Source: CALFBG01 sp045110315 (GTDB lineage Bacteria > Bacteroidota > Bacteroidia > Chitinophagales > Saprospiraceae). Taken from it: a stretch of DNA of 64,000 nucleotides. Of the stretch, positions 1-8,330 are shown piece after piece. The stretch covers positions 3,480-67,479 of the forward strand of contig JBGCFY010000044.1 of the NCBI GenBank assembly GCA_045110315.1, in the 5' to 3' direction. A model generated the notes under the pieces. That model saw nothing but the letters and a program-made list of their open reading frames with translations. It was not told where the DNA came from and ran no database searches. The stretch's first letter is position 1. The number at the start of each line of letters is the position of its first letter. The position numbers and the translations under genes are program-made.

Positions 1-1850
1 GATCGAAGCTGCAGTTGAAATTTCAACACACTTACCATATTCTGCTTTACCATCTGCTGCATCAAAAGTTTTTTGATCTGCTGGCGTCCAATCACTATAT
101 TCTTTTTCGCCATTTTTCTTCATTACGGCTAAAGCTGCTTTCAATTCTGGAATATCTTTGAATTGACGTCTTACTTCTGTAATCATATCCATTGCCGCAC
201 GACCTACTGCATTCATAGAAAGTGCAGAGAACAAGAAGGGTAACATTCCACCAACAAAAAGAGAAGACATTACATATGGATTCGTGATACTAATGCTACT
301 AACGAGTGCATCAGGATGAGAAAGGTTATAAGCAGTAATAAAGGCTGCAAATAAAGCCAATGCTGTTAAAGCAGCAGAACCAATTGCAAATCCTTTTCCG
401 ATTGCTGCGGTAGTATTCCCCACTGCATCTAACTTATCGGTACGTTGACGAACTTCTTTTGGAAGATCAGCCATTTCTGCAATGCCACCTGCGTTATCCG
501 AAACAGGACCATAAGCATCTACGGCTAATTGAATTCCCGTGTTAGAAAGCATTCCCACTGCTGCGATTGCAATTCCGTACAAACCTGCGAAAGAGTAAGA
601 TCCAATAATTGCTACAGCTAAGATCAAAATTGGAATTGCAGTAGATTGCATTCCTACCCCTAAACCAGCAATGATATTCGTTGCTGCTCCAGTTACGGAT
701 TGATCTACGATAGACTGAACTGGTTTTGTACCTGTTCCGGTATAAAACTCGGTTACGATACCGATTAAAAGACCACCACCGAGACCAAAAATTACTGCCC
801 AGAAAACGCCCATAGCAGAATATTCAAATCCTTCAACGCCTGTCCAAGTCTCTGGCAACATCGTGGTAGAAATCAAAAATGTTGCGATTAACATGAGGAT
901 TGCTGCGATAAATTCTCCTCTGTTTAAAGCTTTTTGTGGATCACCACCTTCCGCTACTCTTACGAAGAAAGTACCGACAATTGAAGTGATAATTCCTACA
1001 CTTGCTAAAACTAACGGTAAAAGTACCGCATTTAAACCACCAAATTCGTTGGTTGTTTCGTATCCAGTAACTCCGATAAAGGCTGCTCCTAATACCATTG
1101 TACCAATGATTGAACCTACATAAGATTCGAATAAATCGGCGCCCATTCCTGCTACGTCACCAACGTTGTCTCCAACGTTATCCGCAATCGTTGCAGGATT
1201 TAAAGGATGATCTTCAGGAATACCTGCTTCGACCTTACCAACTAAATCCGCCCCAACATCTGCTGCTTTGGTGTAAATACCACCACCTACACGTGCAAAA
1301 AGTGCGATAGAAGAAGCTCCGAAAGAGAATCCTGTGATTATCGTAATTACTCTAGAGACATTTTGTGCAGTATCAATACCAAAAAGGTTACTGTATACCA
1401 CGAATAAAGTTCCTAGTCCAAGTACTCCTAAACCAACAACTCCCATTCCCATCACTGCTCCACCGGCAAAAGCTACTTCTAGTGCTTTACCGAGACTGGT
1501 TCTTGCTGCGTTGGTTGTTCTTACGTTAGCTTTTGTCGCTACTTTCATTCCGATAAATCCAGCTAAAGCAGAGCAAATAGCTCCAAGGATAAAAGAAACG
1601 GCTACTAAAGGAGAAGAGTTTGGTGTATTACCCGTTAAGCCTAAAAGGACTGCAACTGCAATAACGAAAATTGCTAATACTTTGTACTCTGCCCGCAAGA
1701 ATGCCATCGCACCATCGGCGATATTATCGGCAATCCGTGCCATCTTTGGTGTACCAATTTCTTGGCCAGAAACCCAGGAGGACTTCCAAAAGGTGTAAGC
1801 AAGAGCAACAAGCCCAAAAAAGGGAATTGCATAAGTAATTGTTTGACCCA
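1..1850 (-). CDS. hppA: K+-dependent membrane-bound pyrophosphatase, partial (C-terminus beyond the left edge)
   Basis: The gene couples pyrophosphate hydrolysis to export of H+ or Na+ across the inner membrane. About 616 codons lie in the window with no stop; the family normally has roughly 700 or more residues, so the C-terminus is off the left edge. It is highly hydrophobic with many membrane segments. The substrate-binding motif DVGADLVGKVE lies near residue 196, followed by the Asp-rich stretch ADNVGDNVGDVAG. GNTTAAIGKGFAIGS lies near residue 476; Ala in GNTTAA (rather than Lys in GNTTKA) marks the K+-dependent class. Glu in DLFESY sits where Na+-pumping members carry their gate Glu, but H+ pumping cannot be excluded. 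The ATG at 1848-1850 was chosen because it starts a typical hydrophobic N-terminus (MGQTITYAIPFFGL). A plausible promoter lies about 110 bp upstream. Confidence 0.95.
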
Positions 1851-1959
1851 TAATCGTTTTGTTTTATTTGATTTTTTAGATATTATTAAAATAATAACAT
1901 ACTGCAGTTACACCAGCCTATAAGGGGAGTTCTCGACCGCACTTGTTTTTTACGGACGG

Positions 1960-1994
1960 CTAAAGTACAGCAATTTTATATTATCTACAAAAAA
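1960..1994 (-). promoter_or_regulatory. Candidate Bacteroidota promoter of the pyrophosphatase gene
   Basis: On the minus strand TTTTTTG is followed after 20 nt by TACTTTAG, one mismatch from the Bacteroidota -7 consensus TAnnTTTG, with a suitable -33 TTTG spacing. It would give a leader of about 100 nt before the ATG at 1850. Confidence 0.45.
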
Positions 1995-2066
1995 TCGGCT
2001 AAATATGCCATAAATAGCATAGTTTTTACTGCTTGATCTTCTGGATTTTATACTGAAGTTGTTTTT

Positions 2067-2648
2067 TTAATCCTCAAACCAGACCAACTTTTCGGCAACC
2101 GCCGTACGTTTCCCTGGTATCACCTCCATTTCATGGTATCCCATATATAAAAATCCTAGGCATTTTTCACCCGCTGCGAGTGGAAATAATTGATCTGCTA
2201 CCTGAATTGCTTTGGGGCTACTCCAATAGCAACCAATATCATAAGCCGTACAACTTAACCACATATTTTGCACCGCACAAGCCGTCGCCGCCAACTCTTC
2301 CCATTCCGGTACACTCTCCTTCGGGTCTCGTTGCATACAGATCGCAATAACGCAAGCTGATTGCAATGGCTTTTTCATCGTTTTCTTTAATTTCATAGGA
2401 GAAAACTTCTCAGGATCGGTGTGTGTTTCGTAGTAGTTAGCTAAAAATTCGCCGAGTCTTTGCCGAGCAGCACCAGTAAAAACTTTAAACCGCCAAGGTT
2501 CCGTATGACGATGGTTTGGTGCCCAATTGGCATTTTCTAAAACCTGCTCAATAATTTCTCGTGGTATCTCTCGATCAACGTAGCTTGCAGGAAAAATCGA
2601 TCGTCTAGATCGGATCAGTTCATTTAGGTCTGCGGGTAAAAACTTCAT
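2067..2648 (-). CDS. Nitroreductase family protein (YdjA-like)
   Basis: Probable FMN-dependent NAD(P)H oxidoreductase of the nitroreductase fold; the natural substrate cannot be told from sequence. The N-terminus has the family signature LNELIRSRRS, followed by NANWAPNHRHTEPWRF, the FMN/substrate region typical of the short YdjA-like group, and a C-terminal GCYWSSPKAI...FLYMGY segment. At about 193 residues the length fits the family. The frame is open upstream to another Met at 2696, but the family begins right at MKFLPADLNELI, so the ATG at 2646-2648 is preferred. It diverges from the mntR operon, and the MntR-like operator at 2744-2763 lies about 100 bp upstream, so metal-linked control is possible but unproven. 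The motif GAAGTTGTTT lies just after the stop. Confidence 0.88.
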   Translation of the reverse strand: MKFLPADLNELIRSRRSIFPASYVDREIPREIIEQVLENANWAPNHRHTEPWRFKVFTGAARQRLGEFLANYYETHTDPEKFSPMKLKKTMKKPLQSACVIAICMQRDPKESVPEWEELAATACAVQNMWLSCTAYDIGCYWSSPKAIQVADQLFPLAAGEKCLGFLYMGYHEMEVIPGKRTAVAEKLVWFED

Positions 2649-2743
2649 AGGGAGTTCAATTTGCTCCGAAGATAAAAAAAGAAGCGAATGCGGCAAAGTA
2701 TTAAAACAGGAAATTAAGTATTTTTAGACATTGTTTGATATTA

Positions 2744-2763
2744 TTTTTAGATTAGTCTAAAAA
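2744..2763. promoter_or_regulatory. MntR/DtxR-type operator
   Basis: Inverted repeat TTTTTAGA-TTAG-TCTAAAAA, resembling the DtxR/MntR family operators (TTAGG..CCTAA-like boxes). A second half-site TTTTTAGA lies at 2721-2728. It overlaps the region just before the -7 box at 2768-2775 and lies between the nitroreductase gene and a DtxR-family gene, which suggests autoregulation of the metal-transport operon. Confidence 0.6.
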
Positions 2764-2767
2764 TATA

Positions 2768-2775
2768 TACTTTTG
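2768..2775 (+). promoter_or_regulatory. -7 box of the mntR operon promoter
   Basis: TACTTTTG matches the Bacteroidota consensus TAnnTTTG exactly and lies 4 nt after the operator, so bound regulator would block it. No good -33 TTG is seen at normal spacing, where the operator sits. The leader to the ATG at 2933 would be about 150 nt. Confidence 0.45.
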
Positions 2776-2856
2776 TTTGTGTAATTGGTTTAATATCCGT
2801 AAGAAATTAATGCAATGTACGGTTCTTGTTCTATCAATTAGTTATTAACTATACGA

Positions 2857-2903
2857 AAACATAAACGACTTTTCCAGTTCCGCGGATACTTTCGTTTATG
2901 TAA
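2857..2903 (+). promoter_or_regulatory. Long stem-loop in the mntR leader
   Basis: ACATAAACGA (2859-2868) pairs perfectly with TCGTTTATGT (2892-2901). The 23-nt loop contains a CCGCGG core flanked by AGT/ACT. It ends about 30 nt before the start codon. It does not resemble the yybP-ykoY Mn riboswitch. It could be a regulatory leader structure or a second protein-binding palindrome. Confidence 0.35.
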
Positions 2904-2932
2904 AAAGTTTAAATTTAAATCGCCCATTGACT

Positions 2933-3607
2933 ATGCTCTCTTTTACTGAAGAAAATTACCTCAAAGCTATTTTCAAGCTATCCGAGCGGGAAAAAAAAGC
3001 TGCGAGTACCAATGCCATTGCAAAAGAAATGCAAACTTCGGCAGCTTCCGTTACGGACATGCTCAAGCGATTAGCCGAAAAAAAGTTACTCAATTATGAG
3101 AAATACAAAGGCGTAACGCTAAGCGAATCGGGGCAAAAAATTGCGACGAACCTGATTCGTAAGCACCGGCTATGGGAAGTATTTTTGGTAGAAAAATTAC
3201 ACTTCAGCTGGGACGAGGTACACGATATTGCTGAACAATTAGAGCATATTCATTCCGAACATTTAATTGATCGATTGGATGAATATTTGGCTTTCCCAAA
3301 GTTTGATCCGCACGGCGATCCGATTCCAGATGCAGAAGGAAAGTTTACTTTTAGAAAACAAATTCCATTGAGTCAGTTGCACGTAGGGCGTACCGCGATT
3401 GTTGTTGGGGTACAAGAACACTCTGCGCATTTTTTGCAGTATTTAGACCGACTAGACTTAGGTTTGGGGAGTCAGTTAGAAGTATTAGAAAAGTTTGATT
3501 TTGATGACTCGTTGCGCCTTGATGTTAATGCAACAAAGGAGCAAATCATTAGCATCAAAGTTTCCCAAAATTTATTAGTTCAAGAAGTGGATACGAGAAC
3601 TTCGTAA
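2933..3607 (+). CDS. mntR: MntR/DtxR-family metal-dependent transcriptional repressor
   Basis: Metal-sensing repressor controlling metal uptake. An N-terminal winged helix (residues 1-65, MLSFTEENYLKAIFKLSE then TSAASVTDMLKRL recognition helix) is followed by a dimerisation/metal domain with HRLWEVFLV and EQLEHIHSE, which match the His77, Glu99, Glu102 and His103 ligands of Bacillus MntR. Glu replaces the N-terminal Asp8-type ligand (TEENY). A C-terminal FeoA/SH3-like domain (about residues 155-220) makes it longer than MntR, closer to DtxR/IdeR. The ATG at 2933 is preferred over the TTG two codons earlier. It is followed by genes for a metal-binding protein and an ABC ATPase and preceded by a matching operator. 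Mn is the likely metal; Fe or Zn is possible. Confidence 0.9.
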   Translation: MLSFTEENYLKAIFKLSEREKKAASTNAIAKEMQTSAASVTDMLKRLAEKKLLNYEKYKGVTLSESGQKIATNLIRKHRLWEVFLVEKLHFSWDEVHDIAEQLEHIHSEHLIDRLDEYLAFPKFDPHGDPIPDAEGKFTFRKQIPLSQLHVGRTAIVVGVQEHSAHFLQYLDRLDLGLGSQLEVLEKFDFDDSLRLDVNATKEQIISIKVSQNLLVQEVDTRTS

Positions 3608-3644
3608 GAAAGAAGTTATTGAAGTTGTTTCAAAAAATACTTTC

Positions 3645-4649
3645 ATGAAAAAGATATCTATTAGTTTATTATTTTGCTGGTTAGGTCTTTCTCTTTTTGC
3701 CCAACAAGAAGGCAAAAAAGTGATTGCTACCGCCTCGATGATTTCCGATATTGCGAGTAATATTGCGGGACCACATTTAAATATTACTTGTATTGTTCCC
3801 ATTGGTGGTGATCCACATCTACACGAGCCTACTCCTCGCGATGCACAGCTCGTCAACGGAGCAGACTTAATTTTAAAAAATGGGTTAACTTTCGAAGGTT
3901 GGTTAAATGAACTTATTGAAAATTCAGGTACTAAAGCCAAAAGCATTTTAGTGACGGAAGGTGTCGACGTCATCACGAGTAAGGTATACAAAAATGCAAC
4001 GGATCCGCACGCTTGGATGAATGCTCTCAATGGAGTTATCTATGCAGAGAATATCAAGAACGCATTTAGTGCTTTAGATCCTGCTCACGCAGCAGACTAC
4101 CAAGCTAATTTTGAAAAGTACAAAATAGCCTTGGTTGAATTGGATCAATATATTGGTGATAAATTGGGAGAAATTCCGCAAGAGAGGAGAATTCTTATCA
4201 CCTCCCACGACGCGTTTCAATACTACGGAAGGCGATATGGTATCCAACTGGAATCAGTGCTTGGTACTTCTACGGATGCAGATGTTCAAACTTCGGACGT
4301 AGTGCGTTTGAATGAAGTGATCAAAAAGAATAAAGTGCCTGCGGTATTCATTGAAAGTACCATTCGACCAAAATTACTCGAACAATTAGCAAAGGATAAC
4401 AACATCAAAGTCGGCGGTAAATTATATGCAGATTCTATTGGTGACAAAGATAGTCCAGCAAGTACTTACCTAAAAATGTTGCGCCACAATACCGATGTTA
4501 TCCACCAAGCACTTTCCCAAAAAATGTTTTCTGACGCCACTGACGCAATCCCAGAATCGAGTGAAACAAATACGAACTACTACATCATTGGTTTTTTAAG
4601 TGCACTTTTCTTAGGAGGCTTTTTCTTAGTCTATCAAAAACTAAATTAA
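3645..4649 (+). CDS. Metal ABC transporter substrate-binding protein (TroA/ZnuA cluster A-I)
   Basis: Binds Mn or Zn in the periplasm for an ABC importer. A signal peptide (about residues 1-19, ending LSLFAQ) precedes the TroA-like fold. The four expected ligands are visible: His58 (GGDPHLHEP), His122 (TDPHAW), His188 (TSHDAFQYYG) and Asp263 (YADSIGD). There is no His-rich loop, which fits a TroA/MntA-type protein better than ZnuA. Unusually, the protein ends in a hydrophobic segment (about residues 312-330, YYIIGFLSALFLGGFF) with a short basic tail, so it may be anchored in the inner membrane rather than free or lipidated. It lies 37 bp after mntR and 7 bp before the ATPase gene, so the three probably form one operon. 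Confidence 0.92.
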   Translation: MKKISISLLFCWLGLSLFAQQEGKKVIATASMISDIASNIAGPHLNITCIVPIGGDPHLHEPTPRDAQLVNGADLILKNGLTFEGWLNELIENSGTKAKSILVTEGVDVITSKVYKNATDPHAWMNALNGVIYAENIKNAFSALDPAHAADYQANFEKYKIALVELDQYIGDKLGEIPQERRILITSHDAFQYYGRRYGIQLESVLGTSTDADVQTSDVVRLNEVIKKNKVPAVFIESTIRPKLLEQLAKDNNIKVGGKLYADSIGDKDSPASTYLKMLRHNTDVIHQALSQKMFSDATDAIPESSETNTNYYIIGFLSALFLGGFFLVYQKLN

Positions 4650-4656
4650 ACGAGGG

Positions 4657-5400
4657 ATGCATAACACAATTTCCATCAAAGGTTTATCCGTTTCGTACGA
4701 ACGCAAACGGGTGTTGACTAATATTTTTTTAGAATTAGAACAAGGTAAAGTTTGTGGTGTTATTGGTCCTAACGGTGCCGGAAAATCTACCCTCTTCAAA
4801 GCAATTCTTGGTTTAATTGATATCAATATAGGTACGGTGCTAATTAATGGGCAATCAATCGACACACAACGCAAAACGGTCGTATACGTCCCACAAAAAA
4901 ATGAGGTAGATTGGGATTTCCCTGCGACAGTTTTCGACATTGTGCTCATGGGTCGATATCCGCACAAAAAAGTATTTTCAAGGATTAACGACGCGGATAA
5001 AAAAATTGCCTTGGAAGCTTTGGAAGAAGTTGGTATTGCTCATTTGCAAGAAAGGCAAATTGGAGAACTATCAGGTGGTCAACAGCAACGCGTTTTTCTA
5101 GCGCGGGCTTTGTGCCAAAGAGCAGATATCTTTTTGTTGGACGAACCCTTCGTGGGCGTAGATGTAACAACAGAAGAAAAAATCATTCAAATTTTAAGAA
5201 AATTGGCAAGCCAAAATAAGACCTTGCTAGTTGTTCATCACGATTTATCGAATGTACCCAGTTATTTCGATACGGTAGTTTTGCTCAATCAACGACTCAT
5301 CGCTTTTGGAGATACACTCCGTACTTTTACGGAAGAAAACATTGCCAAAACTTATGGTGGTCAATTACCTATTTTACACAAAACGGGTATGATCGGGTAA
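4657..5400 (+). CDS. Metal ABC transporter ATP-binding protein
   Basis: Cytoplasmic ATPase of a Mn/Zn importer (TroB/MntB/ZnuC type). Walker A GPNGAGKST at residues 37-45, Q-loop around VPQKNEVDWDFP, signature LSGGQQQR at 138-145, Walker B DIFLLDEP at 157-164 and a switch His in VVHHDLS near 194. QKNEVDWDFPATVFDIVLMGR is typical of the manganese/zinc subgroup. The start codon lies 7 bp after the binding-protein gene. No membrane permease follows: a strong hairpin terminator lies 85 bp after the stop and the next gene is on the other strand. The permease must be encoded elsewhere or has been lost. Confidence 0.93.
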   Translation: MHNTISIKGLSVSYERKRVLTNIFLELEQGKVCGVIGPNGAGKSTLFKAILGLIDINIGTVLINGQSIDTQRKTVVYVPQKNEVDWDFPATVFDIVLMGRYPHKKVFSRINDADKKIALEALEEVGIAHLQERQIGELSGGQQQRVFLARALCQRADIFLLDEPFVGVDVTTEEKIIQILRKLASQNKTLLVVHHDLSNVPSYFDTVVLLNQRLIAFGDTLRTFTEENIAKTYGGQLPILHKTGMIG

Positions 5401-5484
5401 AGCCATTTTTTGTGATGCACAATATCGCATTGAGTGATTTTCGCCAAGGTTATTTCAGGTAATTATCTTTAGCAAAAACAAGAC

Positions 5485-5526
5485 AAAAAAAATTAAGCAT
5501 AGTAAGACTATGCTTAATTTTTTTTA
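5485..5526. terminator. Bidirectional intrinsic terminator
   Basis: Hairpin with arms AAATTAAGCATAG and CTATGCTTAATTT around a 5-nt loop (5503-5507), with A/T runs on both sides. It lies between the convergent ABC ATPase gene (stop 5400) and the esterase gene (stop 5579) and can serve both. Confidence 0.85.
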
Positions 5527-5578
5527 GCTCAATAATCGCTAAAAAGAGTTCTTCAAAAGAAAATGCTGTTTATTTTAT

Positions 5579-6850
5579 CTAGTTGTAAAAAACAACTTTC
5601 TTACTAATTCGCTCAATTCCGGCATCCATGAAATCTAATTGTACTACGAATAAACCTGTTCCAAAGTGCTCTTTTCCTAAGACTAATTTTTGATCATTAA
5701 TTTGTGAGAAAACCTTGATCGTTCGACCTAGCTGATCTAAGATACTTACGTTGTAACTCGCACTAATTGTTCCCAAGTCAATGGTAACAAACTCGCTCGC
5801 CGGATTAGGATAAACTTTTACTTCTTGGCTTCGATCGTCCAAGTCTTGTGTAGAAACGACTTCCGTACAAAGAATATTTTGTAAAAAAGTGATTCCATTC
5901 GCAATAAAATCATTATAGTAAATACCAAACTCTGGCGTATACGCAGATTCATGACCAGCTCCCGGCGCTGACACTAAATAATTAGTGACTCCTTCTGCCG
6001 TTGCTCGTTGTTCCAATCTTTCGCTTCCGTAAGCAGTAACAAAATTAAACTGTAAACCCGAAAATTCAATACCAATAAAGTCGTAACCATAAGGAACAAC
6101 TTCGTCATCTGTGCCGTGGTAACTCGCCAAAGGTGCTTCACCAGCATCCAACCAATCTAATTTATGTAGAGCTCCCGATAAGTTAATGACCGCTTGTACT
6201 TCCGAAGAATAAGTTAAATTTTCAGCACTTCCACTCGAACCTTCTAAGCCACCATTGTCAGCAATAATTGTTTGTAGGTAATCTGGAATATCATCGTTAG
6301 TATCCAGGTACGCTGTATGTAATGCCGTGATTCCTCCGGAGGAACCACCTGCTACAAAAATATAGTCAGGATCAATCTCAAAATTATTATCCGTAGCAGC
6401 ATCTTGTCTAAAATATCTTACTGCTGCTTTCATATCTCCCATTGCTCGAACGGCTTCATCCAAAACATCAAGGGAATCCGGAATATTAAAAATAGAAGGT
6501 GTTGGCAATAAACGATAATCAATCGTTGCTGCCACGTAACCTCTTTTTACAAATTGCTGGCACAAACTATCCATATCGGTTCGTTGACCAGAAATAAAAG
6601 CACCTGGGAATGCCCAAATAATTACGGGTCTTTCATCGATATCATCACCATCGGGCGTATAAACGTCCATCAACAATTCTTGAAAAGTACCATCTGCCGT
6701 GAAATTTTCACCGTACTTAACCGTCGTTTTAGTAAAGTCTGTGAAAGTCTCCATGACGTAGCGTTCCCCGTCGCAACCTGCAACTTGAGCGGTTAGTTGC
6801 CCATTCATTAGTAGCCCTAAAGCGCATAAAGTGTAAAGTATTTTTTTCAT
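5579..6850 (-). CDS. Secreted alpha/beta-hydrolase (carboxylesterase-like) with T9SS sorting domain
   Basis: Probable secreted esterase/lipase. Signal peptide at about residues 1-22 (ending QLTAQ). The alpha/beta-hydrolase core has an oxyanion segment near residue 80 (IIWAFPGAF), the nucleophile elbow GGSSGG with Ser171, an acid candidate in GTDDEVVPYG and a catalytic His in GAGHESAY. The last 80 or so residues (VKVYPNPASEFVTIDL... to KKVVFYN) are a type A T9SS C-terminal sorting domain, so the enzyme should be exported across the outer membrane and attached to the cell surface or released. The substrate is unknown; the BD-FAE/hormone-sensitive-lipase-like motifs fit short acyl or feruloyl esters. 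It stands alone with its own terminator. Confidence 0.88.
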   Translation of the reverse strand: MKKILYTLCALGLLMNGQLTAQVAGCDGERYVMETFTDFTKTTVKYGENFTADGTFQELLMDVYTPDGDDIDERPVIIWAFPGAFISGQRTDMDSLCQQFVKRGYVAATIDYRLLPTPSIFNIPDSLDVLDEAVRAMGDMKAAVRYFRQDAATDNNFEIDPDYIFVAGGSSGGITALHTAYLDTNDDIPDYLQTIIADNGGLEGSSGSAENLTYSSEVQAVINLSGALHKLDWLDAGEAPLASYHGTDDEVVPYGYDFIGIEFSGLQFNFVTAYGSERLEQRATAEGVTNYLVSAPGAGHESAYTPEFGIYYNDFIANGITFLQNILCTEVVSTQDLDDRSQEVKVYPNPASEFVTIDLGTISASYNVSILDQLGRTIKVFSQINDQKLVLGKEHFGTGLFVVQLDFMDAGIERISKKVVFYN

Positions 6851-6930
6851 ATTTTGTTCTTTTAAGATTTATTTTTTATTTAAGTTTAGTCATCAAAATA
6901 AACCAGGTATACTAGTTTCAACATCATTGA

Positions 6931-8304
6931 TTACGGCGTATCCATCATCGGCAAAGGTGTTTTACCGAAAACGAGATTCAATCCCATACGAATATTCATG
7001 TTGTTGCTATTGTATGGTTGAAATGCAGCAATGATATTATCTGTTATGACGTACAGTTGTAGCGGACCTAATTTCAAGCTAGCATTCACCCCTAAGTTAT
7101 CAAATCTTCCGTGGCGAATCGCATAACTTCCACCGATAGATAGTAGGTCTCCCAAATGTGTATTGGCACCAATTGCAAATCCAGAAAGCGATTGCTCTCG
7201 ATAATTTTCATTAAAGTACAACACGTTAAACGTTAGTAAATCATTCCATTGATAAGCAGCAGAAAAGTACAGTTTTCGCGGAAGCGTCGTTTTATAGGAA
7301 ACCGCCGTTTCTTCAAATTTAAAAATCTGATCTAGTGTATCCGTCAAATTACCAAAAGAAACATTTTCATCTTTAATTACATTAGAAATATCTAATCCAT
7401 CATATTGCAATCGTCCCGTAGAAGTGTAATTGCGAACAGAATTACTCCAATTGATATTTCCCAAGTCAACAACACTCGCTCCTAAGGTCAATCGATCCGT
7501 CAATGCGTAGGTAATTCCTAAATCTACAGCGTATCCTCGATTTGCGGTAAAAAGGTCATTCGCTCGATAGTTTCCGATTTCGGTATCTACCGCAAAACTT
7601 GTCAAACTATCAATTCGTAGGTACGAAGAAGTGTTAAGTTGTAAATCAGTATCTAGAGTAATTTGGTAAACATCGTTACTCGTAAAAACATCGACATTTC
7701 TACGAGAAGTAGAAACATCACCGATACCCGTCAAGAATTTGACTTTAGCGCCTACACTCAGGCGATTAAATCTTTGTGCGAGGGCTATCCCAAATTCGTT
7801 GTAAGCATTGATTTGTAAATCTGGTCCGATGTCTACCGTTTGCCCGATAAATTGAGCATTCCCATTCCAGAGGAATTCGGGTAATTCTTTGGGATAGTTG
7901 ATAAAGCCATTAAATTTGACGGAGTGGCTGAGCGCAAAATGTAATCCACCTAAATTCAACGCAAGGCTAATCGTTTCTACTTCTACGTTGGACTGTAAAA
8001 TATTATTGGTTCCTAAAGTCTCCAAGACAGAAGAAACGTCAACAATATTATTGCCATCACTATCCTTTCGAATCAGATCATTAAAACTAGGACCGTCATG
8101 ATAGTAACTCAGTAAAACGCTTGGCAAACCAACGATAACTCGATGGTCCGTATTGGTTAACAACGCAGGATTGGTTTTTGAAGCTTGTAGCAAGTGGGGC
8201 GTAAAATGCAAGCCTAATTCTTGCTGTCCCCAAAGCGTATTCGCCATCAAAAAGAACACACTTACTTGTAATAATTTATTAAACATCTTTTTACTTAATT
8301 TCAA
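6931..8304 (-). CDS. DUF5723-type outer-membrane beta-barrel protein
   Basis: A signal peptide (about residues 1-26, ending TLWGQQ) is followed by LGLHFTPHLLQASKTNPALL, the opening typical of DUF5723 and related to the PorP/SprF family. The rest is rich in alternating amphipathic strands with Tyr/Asn turns (for example LYFSAAYQWNDLLTFNVLYFNENY), as expected for an outer-membrane barrel of about 14 strands. The exact role is not known; relatives are linked to T9SS and gliding. It lies 26 bp after a lipoprotein gene on the same strand, so the two are probably co-transcribed and may act together in the outer membrane. Confidence 0.8.
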   Translation of the reverse strand: MKLSKKMFNKLLQVSVFFLMANTLWGQQELGLHFTPHLLQASKTNPALLTNTDHRVIVGLPSVLLSYYHDGPSFNDLIRKDSDGNNIVDVSSVLETLGTNNILQSNVEVETISLALNLGGLHFALSHSVKFNGFINYPKELPEFLWNGNAQFIGQTVDIGPDLQINAYNEFGIALAQRFNRLSVGAKVKFLTGIGDVSTSRRNVDVFTSNDVYQITLDTDLQLNTSSYLRIDSLTSFAVDTEIGNYRANDLFTANRGYAVDLGITYALTDRLTLGASVVDLGNINWSNSVRNYTSTGRLQYDGLDISNVIKDENVSFGNLTDTLDQIFKFEETAVSYKTTLPRKLYFSAAYQWNDLLTFNVLYFNENYREQSLSGFAIGANTHLGDLLSIGGSYAIRHGRFDNLGVNASLKLGPLQLYVITDNIIAAFQPYNSNNMNIRMGLNLVFGKTPLPMMDTP

Positions 8305-8330
8305 ATCTCCTATGATTAAACAACGCTATC

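Noticed and set aside
863..1798. Plus-strand open frames over the pyrophosphatase gene
   Set aside because: They lie opposite a strongly conserved membrane-protein gene and their translations are low-complexity Pro/Thr/Lys-rich antisense products.
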